Shown here piece after piece: positions 1 through 5,852 of a stretch of 10,873 nucleotides of DNA. The notes beneath the pieces were generated by a model, which was not told the origin of the DNA, ran no database searches, and worked only from the letters and a program-made list of their open reading frames with translations. Every line of letters starts with the position of its first letter. Position 1 is the stretch's first letter. Source of the stretch: an uncultured Candidatus Melainabacteria bacterium (lineage in GTDB: Bacteria; Cyanobacteriota; Vampirovibrionia; Gastranaerophilales; Gastranaerophilaceae); contig CALEJY010000119.1 in the NCBI GenBank assembly GCA_937898445.1, positions 1 through 10,873 of the forward strand. Direction: 5' to 3'. The translations under genes were made by a program, and so were the position numbers.

Positions 1-566
1 GTGTTTATTATATAACTATTTTTAGAAACATCATAACTTCCATCATCCATAAATAAATAATATAAACTCCTTTTTGTAAAATATTTTTCTACAAATGCCA
101 TAGGAATTATCTTTTTATTATCTGGATAAAAAGAATTATATATATCTACTAAACATTTCATGTTCTTTCCAGTAAATACTAATCTTTTAGCAATTTCTCT
201 GTTAGTTCTTATATATTTAGAATCGTATTCTTTAACTGATAATTTTAAATTAACTAATTTATTAGATAAAAAATCAAAATATTCTCTCTGATTTAATCCG
301 TGTATAAAAGTTAAATTTGGAAATTTACATCCTTTATGAACATATCTAATTGTAGAATCTCCTAAAAGAGTACCCCAAATGATTTCTAACTCTTCTTTAG
401 TTAATATATAAGTTTCTCTGATATTTTTATTAGGTTTTAAACCTAATCTATTTCTTTTTCTTGCTAAATTATTAGGATTTACTCCTAAAATTTCTGCAAT
501 TTCTTTATCTGTTAAACCTTTTGAATGTAATTCAGTAATTTCAAAGTCATTATATTTTTTATTCAT
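1..566 (-). CDS. LAGLIDADG homing endonuclease, C-terminus beyond window edge
   Basis: This frame is open from an ATG at 566-564 to the window edge, giving 188 residues without a stop. Residues 9-45 (TELHSKGLTDKEIAEILGVN and onward) look like a helix-turn-helix segment. A first LAGLIDADG-type motif lies at about 62-72 (IIWGTLLGDST) and a second at about 167-177 (SLYYLFMDDGS). The acidic residues D70 and D174/D175 are in the expected catalytic positions. Spacing and motif style fit the LAGLIDADG_2-like group of DNA endonucleases, which make a staggered double-strand cut at an intronless target and so drive intron spread. The frame lies just downstream of an ATPase exon that ends at Walker B, so it is most likely intron-encoded. 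The reading frame shows no damage in the part visible. Activity and exact target are inferred. Confidence 0.88.
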   Translation of the reverse strand, partial: MNKKYNDFEITELHSKGLTDKEIAEILGVNPNNLARKRNRLGLKPNKNIRETYILTKEELEIIWGTLLGDSTIRYVHKGCKFPNLTFIHGLNQREYFDFLSNKLVNLKLSVKEYDSKYIRTNREIAKRLVFTGKNMKCLVDIYNSFYPDNKKIIPMAFVEKYFTKRSLYYLFMDDGSYDVSKNSYIIN

Positions 567-644
567 ATCATTATATTTATATATTTTTATTACATTAAAT
601 ATAATATATTATGACTTTTCAAAATATTTTGTGGCTTTTTATTA
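1..644 (-). mobile_element. Second group I intron (5' part only) carrying the LAGLIDADG gene
   Basis: The ATPase reading frame stops (TAA 644-642) directly after VIIVDD. In related phage ATPases this Walker B strand continues into a FQY-like segment, so the coding sequence should continue elsewhere. The last exon bases AUGAU (649-645) can pair with GUCAU at 615-611, with the U.G wobble at the proposed splice site. That is the P1/internal guide arrangement expected of a group I intron. The P1 loop contains a small hairpin (CAAAA/UUUUG, about 620-631). The endonuclease begins 45 nt after the guide, so the catalytic core and 3' splice site must lie beyond position 1. The intron class cannot be proven from this window. 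The alternative is a freestanding endonuclease that truncates the ATPase. Confidence 0.6.
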
Positions 645-878
645 ATCATCAACAATAATAACTTTTATTTCAGGTCTTTTACTAGAAACTAATGCCATCA
701 TCTTTCCTATATTATCAACATTAGAGGTTTCATAAAAGTTACCTTTAAATGAATCTTTAGTTAATTCTACAGAAGGGTATAATTTTTTAGCTCCCCTAAT
801 TCCAGGTCTTTTACCAGTAGTAGAAATAATAAAAGTTTCTTTAGGATTCAAATTCCTAATACTTGTTGTTTTTCCGCT
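645..878 (-). CDS. Phage P-loop ATPase, exon 2 (Walker A second half to Walker B)
   Basis: This is the second coding segment of the ATPase that begins at 1417. It reads SGKTTSIRNLNPKETFII and onward for 78 codons to VIIVDD. Joined to exon 1, the protein has Walker A GESGSGKTT at residues 9-17 and Walker B VIIVDD at 85-90. The sequence matches my memory of a family of phage nucleotide-binding proteins (AAA_24/Sak4-like style), usually found beside replication or recombination genes, where they may support ssDNA annealing or recombination. The apparent ATG at 881-879 is not a true start: its G is the terminal guanosine of the intron, and starting there would delete half the P-loop. A stop follows immediately after the second Walker B aspartate, where intron 2 is inferred to begin. 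The rest of the protein is outside the window. Confidence 0.85.
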
Positions 879-1147
879 CATACTGTATTAACTGTAAGCT
901 CTTTATCTTACACTCTACAATTTATATTCATTAATATGTAGATTAGACTATCTCTTCACTTTATATTTTATATTCACATACAATTTATAAAATGTCCGTA
1001 TTTCGTGGCAGAATTAATTTAGCTATCTATCTGCTAGTCGTTAAACGTCTATATTACTTTTATGCTATTCATATAGTTCGTAATTGATTACCTCAATTAT
1101 TTCACAATAATTTGAATCGAGGCTTTCCAATTTTAAACGGATTTGTT

Positions 1148-1161
1148 AAAGTGGCCTGCGG
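1148..1161 (-). promoter_or_regulatory. Intron internal guide sequence (P10 plus P1 strands)
   Basis: This 14-nt segment contains two guides. Bases 1155-1148 (GCCACUUU in RNA) pair with the last eight bases of exon 1. Bases 1161-1158 (CCGC) pair with bases 2-5 of exon 2. Together they place both exon ends side by side and fix the splice junction between GGU and AGC codons. The G opposite the last exon U gives the invariant wobble. The segment also overlaps the decayed GIY-YIG reading frame. Confidence 0.88.
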
Positions 1162-1180
1162 TATCATCTTTCATAACCTA

Positions 1181-1296
1181 TCGTGCATCAATATCTAAAT
1201 TTTCCCCAATATATACTTTATCGGTCTCTGTGCAAGAAATAATATAAATTCCAGGTTTTTGTGTAATTTCGTTAAATTTTTATAAGTTCTTTTCAT
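1181..1296 (-). pseudogene. Decayed GIY-YIG homing endonuclease inside intron 1
   Basis: One intron frame reads KPGIYIISCTETDKVYIGEN and then LDIDAR (about 1255-1181) before a TAG at 1180-1178. This matches the N-terminal GIY-YIG nuclease signature: GIYxI, then VYIG ten residues later, then a conserved arginine. The frame has no start codon; a TAA lies at 1282-1280. However, an ATG at 1296 leads into MKRTYK in the neighbouring frame, and adding one A to the A run near 1280 would join them as MKRTYKKFNEITQKPGIYII. The reading frame is therefore broken by at least one frameshift and a stop. Possible further traces (HFNKS at 1153-1139) overlap the guide and are weak. I infer a dead endonuclease that once mobilised this intron. 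Confidence 0.75.
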
Positions 1297-1381
1297 ACTT
1301 GTATTATATTATGATTATAATACATTATATAATAAAAATATTTGATTTATGGCAAAATAAAAATGTTAAAATTCCTTAAAG

Positions 1382-1417
1382 ACCACTCTCTCCTACAATT
1401 GCAATTAATTCAGCCAT
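1382..1417 (-). CDS. Phage P-loop ATPase, exon 1 (start to first half of Walker A)
   Basis: Exon 1 encodes MAELIAIVGESG, the opening beta strand and first half of the phosphate-binding loop. The ATG at 1417-1415 shares one base with the dnaB stop codon (TAATG), so translation is probably coupled to the helicase gene. After GGT (1384-1382) the genomic frame runs into intron sequence and soon stops. The exon ends in U opposite a guide G, the standard 5' splice-site wobble. With exon 2 the protein continues as SGKTT, completing the P-loop. At 36 nt this exon is too short for normal gene callers and would be missed without recognising the intron. Confidence 0.88.
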
Positions 1418-2514
1418 TATAATAAAAATTTAGTATTTTGAATATTGTTATTAGTATCTTTTTTCTCTTTAATATCATCTTTATTATCTTCTAATATCCA
1501 TTGAGAAGTTTCATACTTACCGTAATCATATATTTCATCTGGTTTAGGAAGTTCCGCAAATACAGATACTGCACCATAAAAAGCACATCCTACTTCTATA
1601 TCTGCTTCACCATATCTATTCTTTAATACAGTAATAGATCTGAATCTACTTTCTAATCTTTTAATATCATAACCACGATAAGTATTAAGTTTTTCTCTAA
1701 ATGGATTAAAAATTGATATAATTATTTCACTATCTTGAGCTGGTGCTCCAGTATCTTTTGTATCATCTATTCTAAGATTGTTTAATCCCTCTCGTCTACG
1801 GTCCATTGAAGTAGAATTACGATTTGCTTGCATAATTACTAACGGGCTTATCTTACATATATTACGTAACGTAACTAAATATGAAGATATTAAATCCATT
1901 TCTTCTTTTAAAGAGCGACCTTCAGAACGTCTTACTAAACTTAAATGATCAATAACTACTAAGTGAGTTAATTGCTCATTATTAGGATAGTATACTTTTC
2001 TGTGTTCTAGTTCTTTAAAATGACCATCCTTTTCTAATTCTTTCATTAAAATAGTATATAAACTATTTGCATTTAAAGATTTATCATGTATGAGTACTAC
2101 TTTCTCAACCTTTTCAAGCCAGGGCATACAATCTTTAACTATTTGATAGTTTTCATCAGACAGTGTATAATTCTTTTTTCTAGATAATAATTCTTTAGGA
2201 GACAATTCCTTACCATATTTCTCAAATATATACATACTTAATAATTTGGCATAAATCATCTCACTAGACATTTCTAAGGAAAAATAACTTACTTTAAAGT
2301 TCCCGTCGTCTAAATGATCTCTTAGAGGACAATAAACATAAGAATATAATGCTAGTGAACTTTTTCCACTTCCAGTTGGACTAAATACTAAAGTATATAC
2401 TCCACGAGATACTCCATCAATAATTCCTTCCAATTTAGGAAGGCCCATAGAATATCCCCATTGTTTGCCTTCTCGTCCAGATTCAATTTGATGTAATAAG
2501 GATTCTGCAATCAT
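1417..2514 (-). CDS. DnaB-like replicative helicase (RecA-type ATPase domain)
   Basis: The 365-aa product has the ATPase core of hexameric DnaB helicases, which unwind the phage replication fork. Walker A is SPTGSGKSS at 45-53 (K51). The catalytic glutamate region FSLEMSSE is at 78-85. Walker B VVIDHLSLV is at 186-194. The sensor glutamine segment VIMQANRN is at 226-233. The DnaB-like stretch GAPAQDSEIIISIF is near 256-269, and the arginine-finger region LKNRYGEA is at 297-304. The separate N-terminal DnaB domain is absent; only about 40 residues precede Walker A, as in shorter phage helicases such as T7-type C-terminal domains. The charged tail after about 325 is probably disordered. It overlaps the upstream 206-aa gene by ATGA and the downstream ATPase by one base, indicating one transcript. 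Confidence 0.92.
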   Translation of the reverse strand: MIAESLLHQIESGREGKQWGYSMGLPKLEGIIDGVSRGVYTLVFSPTGSGKSSLALYSYVYCPLRDHLDDGNFKVSYFSLEMSSEMIYAKLLSMYIFEKYGKELSPKELLSRKKNYTLSDENYQIVKDCMPWLEKVEKVVLIHDKSLNANSLYTILMKELEKDGHFKELEHRKVYYPNNEQLTHLVVIDHLSLVRRSEGRSLKEEMDLISSYLVTLRNICKISPLVIMQANRNSTSMDRRREGLNNLRIDDTKDTGAPAQDSEIIISIFNPFREKLNTYRGYDIKRLESRFRSITVLKNRYGEADIEVGCAFYGAVSVFAELPKPDEIYDYGKYETSQWILEDNKDDIKEKKDTNNNIQNTKFLL

Positions 2515-3131
2515 ATAAGTTTAACTGCATCATAATTAATAATAGAATCATTATCTCCATTCTTCATAGCATCTAAATCATTCCATTTTTCATCAACTAT
2601 AAAAGTAGCTAATGTACAATTTAAAATGTTATGTTCTTTAGCCCACTTAATTAACTCTATTATATGATTATGAGTTTCTGGGTTATTACCTATCTTTCTA
2701 CTATATACTTTATAAGCATCTTCTAGAGAATCAAACTTCTTTGCAACTCCTCTTAAAGATACCATATTACCTTGTATAATAGCGAACTTAGGATATTCCT
2801 CAAATAATTCTTGACCAAGTTTAAAAGAAGCTTTATAATAAGTCTTTAAAAAGTTTTTATTAAGTGGGATAGTATATGGATTAAAAGATTCTCCAGTTTT
2901 AGGTACTTTAAAATTTTTAAGTATTATTTCCTTATCTTTCAAATATTTAAATAAATCTTCTATAGATTTATCTAATTGGTGAAATAATTCAAGAATATCT
3001 ATAAATATTTGTTCATCTTTTTCATCTTGTAATATTAATAAAGCCTTTATAAAAAGTAATGCATTAGCATCTAAGTCATATCTTTCCATAAAAGCTATCT
3101 CTCTTTCTAATTTAGTCGTACTTAATTTCAA
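2511..3131 (-). CDS. Uncharacterised protein upstream of dnaB; loader-like position
   Basis: I do not recognise this family. The product is up to 206 aa, mainly predicted helical, with a Leu/Ile-rich first half (residues 20-70) and no P-loop or Cys cluster. It sits immediately before the helicase gene with an ATGA overlap. That location is common for helicase loaders or primosome proteins in phages, but nothing in the sequence proves such a role. The longest frame begins with TTG at 3131. No ATG exists upstream in this frame through the intergenic gap, and the first internal ATG would be residue 15 (MERYDLDANAL). Either start is possible. If TTG is used, its initiation region overlaps or abuts the inverted repeat at 3132-3162, so that structure could affect translation. 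Confidence 0.7.
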   Translation of the reverse strand: MKLSTTKLEREIAFMERYDLDANALLFIKALLILQDEKDEQIFIDILELFHQLDKSIEDLFKYLKDKEIILKNFKVPKTGESFNPYTIPLNKNFLKTYYKASFKLGQELFEEYPKFAIIQGNMVSLRGVAKKFDSLEDAYKVYSRKIGNNPETHNHIIELIKWAKEHNILNCTLATFIVDEKWNDLDAMKNGDNDSIINYDAVKLI

Positions 3132-3162
3132 GTTTAAAATATTATTAATAATTATTTTAAAC
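3132..3162. repeat. 31-nt inverted repeat in the gap before the 206-aa gene
   Basis: The arms GTTTAAAATA (3132-3141) and TATTTTAAAC (3153-3162) are perfect inverted repeats around an 11-nt spacer that is itself almost palindromic. It directly abuts the TTG start of the downstream gene, so it may be an operator, a 5'-leader hairpin, or an AT-rich terminator-like element for the SF2 helicase transcript. The rest of the gap (3163-3214) is AT-rich, and I see no convincing promoter boxes in it. Confidence 0.6.
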
Positions 3163-3214
3163 CATAATAATGTATAATCTATTAAGATTGTATTTATTAT
3201 GTACGAATTACATC

Positions 3215-4477
3215 TTAAAATCTAAATTGATAATCTTTAATTGGTTTAACATATGGCTTAGGCTCTCTTCCATTAAGGATATCGTCTAGACCTTGTTCAT
3301 CTACTGTAATATAAGTAGAATTCTTATGAGATGAAGCAAACCACTTACTTTCTACAGTATCGTTAATAATAATATTAAAGATTTCAGCAGTTTTGCCTTC
3401 TTCAAAACGGATACATCTACCCCTCCTTTGAGTAGATTTAATTTCAGATGAATTTAAACCTAATATTATGGCAACACTTAAACCTTTTATATCTGCTCCT
3501 TCATCAAGCTTAGCTACTGAATGTATTATCCCAGTTTTAGCTTGATTGAATTCTTCTAAATTAGCTCTAGCTTTCTTTTTACTATCTTTTCCCGTATAAA
3601 CTTGACCTCCCATACCAATAGCTTCGGCCATTTTAATGTTATTAGAAAAAGTAATAATCTTGGAATTAGAACGAGCTTCTATAATCTTACGTGCAATTTC
3701 TATTTTTTTAGGATGATTATTAATAAAAGCTTTACGCTTTTGAATCATTCTCATAAAATTCATTGCATGATAAGTTATATTTTTTAAAGTTTCCTTCTTT
3801 TGTTCTAAAGTTCCATTTTTGCATAATATATCGCGATAAGTAAGTCTAGATTTGTACCCTACTTTACCTACCATTGACATTGCTAAATTCCAATCAAAGT
3901 TAAAGAATTCAAAGGAAGCAATAAAAGATTTGTTATATTCTCTATATTCTTCAATATTATCTACATCTATTATTACTTGATATTCTTTAAAAGAAGAAAC
4001 CCAATGATTAAGTTTTGCTTCTTGTAAAGTAATTTTATCAATTATTGGACAATACTGTTTTATTAATTCATGTTTACCATCAAGTCTATTAAATGTAGCG
4101 GTAAGTCCTAATACATATTTATATTTGACTTTATTAAATACTTCCCTAAAAGTTGATGCTGCATAACGGTGAATTTCATCCAATACTAAAATATCTGTAA
4201 CCCAAGTATGTTTAATTATTGAATTTATCACTTGTGCATCAGCATTAAATTGCATTCCAAGATCATCTAATTGTACTCTCCATTGTTGTTTTAGATTATC
4301 AGTAGGTACTACTACTAATATTCTTACAGTAGGATATTTATTAAATACTTTAGATAATGCTTTTAATGCAGTTTTTGTCTTACCACATCCAGTAGGTTGT
4401 ATTAATGTTCCTTTACATTTATTTTGAAACCATTTTTTAACAGCTATAGCTTGACGAATATCTCTAGAATTATTCAA
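3215..4477 (-). CDS. SF2 DNA helicase/translocase
   Basis: The 420-aa product is a superfamily 2 helicase with both RecA-like lobes. Motif I QPTGCGKTK is at 27-35 (K33). Motif Ia-like VVVPTDNLKQQW is at 55-66. Motif II DEIH is at 100-103 and motif III TAT at 126-128. Motif V LDEGADI is at 324-330 and motif VI QRRGRCIR at 350-357. It resembles UvsW/type III restriction-like ATPases used in phage replication, fork remodelling or recombination. The start must be non-ATG: an in-frame TAA lies two codons upstream of TTG 4477-4475, and the next ATG is at residue 75, after Walker A. Starting at TTG overlaps the upstream gene by 8 nt, consistent with translational coupling. The function on DNA is family-based; the specific step is unknown. 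Confidence 0.9.
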   Translation of the reverse strand: MNNSRDIRQAIAVKKWFQNKCKGTLIQPTGCGKTKTALKALSKVFNKYPTVRILVVVPTDNLKQQWRVQLDDLGMQFNADAQVINSIIKHTWVTDILVLDEIHRYAASTFREVFNKVKYKYVLGLTATFNRLDGKHELIKQYCPIIDKITLQEAKLNHWVSSFKEYQVIIDVDNIEEYREYNKSFIASFEFFNFDWNLAMSMVGKVGYKSRLTYRDILCKNGTLEQKKETLKNITYHAMNFMRMIQKRKAFINNHPKKIEIARKIIEARSNSKIITFSNNIKMAEAIGMGGQVYTGKDSKKKARANLEEFNQAKTGIIHSVAKLDEGADIKGLSVAIILGLNSSEIKSTQRRGRCIRFEEGKTAEIFNIIINDTVESKWFASSHKNSTYITVDEQGLDDILNGREPKPYVKPIKDYQFRF

Positions 4478-5321
4478 GAGTTATATCTCTTTCTTTAGCT
4501 ACTAATTTAATCTGTCTAATCTTCTCTTCCCATTGCTTAATATGTTCTTGTACTTCATTCTCAAGCTTAAACAATACTTTATTTCTTAAAGTTATAAGTT
4601 GATCCGTAGTAAGTTCAGAATACTTTTTAACTTTAAGATTAAACATCGCCCTAAGTTCTGAGAAATTTAATCCAGAAGGCTTTACAGTAAGTCTAATAGA
4701 TTGTTTAATTCCAAGTCGCTCTTTAATCTGCTCAAGTTTATTCTTACCTTCTTTGTTAAATTCTTTCATTTCATCAGGAGTAAGAAACACTCCCAACTTC
4801 TTGATAAAATTAAAAGTAATGTGCTTATTATTGAAGACTCCTAATTGATCCAAGCAAGCATTTAGTGCATCTTCGATTGATATGCGTTCAAATTCTCTTG
4901 GAAGACCTCCTGTGCATGAAGCAATAGAAATACTATCTAATTTATCAGATGGAAAATCTTCTTTATGTGCATTCATATAACTTCTTATATCTTGAAGATA
5001 AAGATGTCTTGGATAAGGCTTACCATCTGCACAAATAGAACCAGATTCAAGTTTGCGAAGAAATAATTCTACATTACATTTATTTCTTTGTTCAATAATA
5101 ATATCAAGTAATACATATCTACCTGGATTTAATTTATCTTTACTAAACAGCATTGACTTGCAATGATTATAAAATTGTTGTAATTGTTCAGGAGTAGCAT
5201 CAATAAGTTTAATTTCTTCTTGAATTCCTTCTGAATTCTTAGCAAATTTCCATACAAAAGATTTTATATCGTTATTCTTTTCTTCAATAGCTTTTGTTAA
5301 TTTTTCTTTAATTTGAGTCAT
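4470..5321 (-). CDS. Uncharacterised 283-aa protein upstream of the SF2 helicase
   Basis: I do not recognise the family. The product is soluble and Lys/Glu-rich, with long helices at the N-terminus (1-60) and a probable coiled coil at the C-terminus (about 235-280, Glu/Lys/Gln-rich heptads). A central part (about 90-140) contains ICADGKPYPRHLYLQDIRSY, with no metal-binding or nucleotide-binding motif I can identify. It overlaps the 99-aa gene upstream by ATGA and the SF2 helicase by 8 nt, so it probably belongs to the same replication transcript and might act with the helicase. That link rests on position only. The gene uses a clear ATG start, and the frame is intact. Confidence 0.75.
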   Translation of the reverse strand: MTQIKEKLTKAIEEKNNDIKSFVWKFAKNSEGIQEEIKLIDATPEQLQQFYNHCKSMLFSKDKLNPGRYVLLDIIIEQRNKCNVELFLRKLESGSICADGKPYPRHLYLQDIRSYMNAHKEDFPSDKLDSISIASCTGGLPREFERISIEDALNACLDQLGVFNNKHITFNFIKKLGVFLTPDEMKEFNKEGKNKLEQIKERLGIKQSIRLTVKPSGLNFSELRAMFNLKVKKYSELTTDQLITLRNKVLFKLENEVQEHIKQWEEKIRQIKLVAKERDITLE

Positions 5322-5617
5322 ACTGTAAATTCGTTTTTTGATTTTTCTTTTTTCTGTACAAACTTAATAAATTGTATGTTATTATACTTATAAGGAACAA
5401 AATTATTATTCCCTTTATCATACCATTTATCAAGTCCTGCTCTTATTTCTACATAACTTAAATATCCAATCTCGCCTTTCTTTAATTGCCTATGTTCCCA
5501 ATTAGGGAATCTAGTACACATAATATATTTAGTATAATAGCTTTCTAATACTTTAAATACATATGTAATATAACCACAATCATCTTCTGATTCTAGTAAT
5601 TCAACTAATACTACCAT
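5318..5617 (-). CDS. Conserved-looking 99-aa phage protein
   Basis: A small soluble protein with an aromatic-rich middle: CTRFPNWEHRQLKKGEIGYL (34-53) followed by VEIRAGLDKWYD. The GEIGYL and DKWYD features resemble small hypothetical proteins I recall from gut-phage replication regions, but I cannot name a family or function. It is the first gene after the 5618-5690 gap and likely leads the replication transcript: its stop overlaps the next start (ATGA), and the gap upstream carries inverted repeats. The ATG start lacks an evident Shine-Dalgarno sequence, as is common in Bacteroidota and their phages. Confidence 0.75.
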   Translation of the reverse strand: MVVLVELLESEDDCGYITYVFKVLESYYTKYIMCTRFPNWEHRQLKKGEIGYLSYVEIRAGLDKWYDKGNNNFVPYKYNNIQFIKFVQKKEKSKNEFTV

Positions 5618-5624
5618 TTAAATT

Positions 5625-5657
5625 GTTTAAAGAATAAATATAGTTTTATCTTTAAAC
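5625..5657. repeat. GTTTAAAG inverted repeat ahead of the 99-aa gene
   Basis: The arms GTTTAAAG (5625-5632) and CTTTAAAC (5650-5657) are perfect inverted repeats separated by 17 nt. They lie 8-40 nt upstream of the ATG at 5617. The spacer holds a TATATTTATT-like sequence on the coding strand that vaguely resembles a Bacteroidota -7 box, but no matching upstream box is convincing. It could be an operator dyad or a leader hairpin. The core arm GTTTAAA is shared with the repeat at 3132-3162. Confidence 0.55.
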
Positions 5658-5678
5658 AGTAATTATTTAATACTTTTT

Positions 5679-5697
5679 CAAGTAATGTAATTACTTG
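5679..5697 (-). terminator. Stem-loop at the stop of the Cys-rich gene; possible terminator
   Basis: The arms CAAGTAAT (5679-5686) and ATTACTTG (5690-5697) form a perfect 8-bp stem with a 3-nt loop. The stem includes the stop codon of the 53-aa gene. On the coding strand it is followed by A-rich rather than U-rich sequence, so it is not a typical intrinsic terminator. It may protect mRNA ends, slow the polymerase, or separate the upstream small-gene transcript from the replication block. Confidence 0.35.
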
Positions 5698-5852
5698 TGG
5701 TCTTTATAATAAATACATCCATATTTAGCAAAATCTGATACACATAAATTAAATCCTTTAAAGCATGGACGTTTTATACAATCTTTACAACTTCTATTTG
5801 GATATTTTAATTTAACTCCAAATCTATCTTTTTGAATTCCTATTATCTTCAT
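5691..5852 (-). CDS. 53-aa cysteine-rich protein, possible small zinc-binding protein
   Basis: This short gene starts at ATG 5852-5850, overlapping the previous stop by ATGA, and ends at TAA 5693-5691. It encodes MKIIGIQKDRFGVKLKYPNR and continues with five cysteines at residues 22, 25, 30, 37 and 46 (CKDC, RPC, NLC, YGC). The CxxC pair and regular cysteine spacing suggest zinc or iron-sulphur binding, although a cytoplasmic disulphide-free role cannot be decided. It has no signal peptide or membrane segment. The ATGA junction, the lack of other coding potential in the interval and the clustered cysteines make it a real gene despite its length. Function is unknown. Confidence 0.72.
   Translation of the reverse strand: MKIIGIQKDRFGVKLKYPNRSCKDCIKRPCFKGFNLCVSDFAKYGCIYYKDHK

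Larger units (their letters stand above)
879..1381 (-). ncRNA. Self-splicing group I intron, IA-like, in the Walker A codons
   Basis: The 503-nt intron has a complete core. P1: exon bases 1382-1389 pair with 1155-1148, with the U1382.G1155 wobble at the splice site. P10: exon-2 GCGG (877-874) pairs with CCGC (1161-1158). P3: UCCGU 1141-1137 with ACGGA 999-995. P4: AAUUG 1132-1128 with CAAUU 1086-1082. P5: CCUC 1122-1119 with GAGG 1094-1091. P6: ACG 1081-1079 with CGU 1047-1045. P6a: 1076-1071 with 1054-1049. P7: GACUA 1039-1035 with UAGUC 950-946. P7.1: 1034-1030 with 1012-1008. P8: 993-986 with 972-965. P9: 942-937 with 919-914. P9.1: 912-907 with 898-893. The terminal G is at 879. A P7.1 stem between P7 and P3 points to subgroup IA, the class common in phages. 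Splicing restores the reading frame. Confidence 0.93.

Noticed and set aside
421..450. Palindrome AGGTTTTAAACCT as another GTTTAAA-type operator
   Set aside because: It lies inside the LAGLIDADG coding sequence, where it is explained by codons for GLKPN, and is not in an intergenic gap.
642..881. Stand-alone 79-aa ORF starting at ATG 881
   Set aside because: Its ATG is formed by the last intron bases and includes the terminal G. Exon 1 at 1417-1382 supplies the missing half of Walker A, and the stop belongs to the next intron.
1068..1118. Second GIY-YIG-like segment (NYCEIIEVINYELYE)
   Set aside because: It resembles the C-terminal part of some GIY-YIG proteins, but it lies in a different frame, is only 17 residues and coincides with the P5/P4 hairpins, so it is mentioned only as a possible trace and not annotated.
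3602..3787. Plus-strand 61-aa ORF
   Set aside because: It lies entirely opposite the intact SF2 helicase gene, has no recognisable domain, and would be the only plus-strand gene in the window.
5658..5690. Bacterial -35/-10 style promoter (TTGAAA on the coding strand)
   Set aside because: The TTGAAA-like box has no well-spaced -10 match beyond general AT richness, and Bacteroidota promoters have a different consensus.
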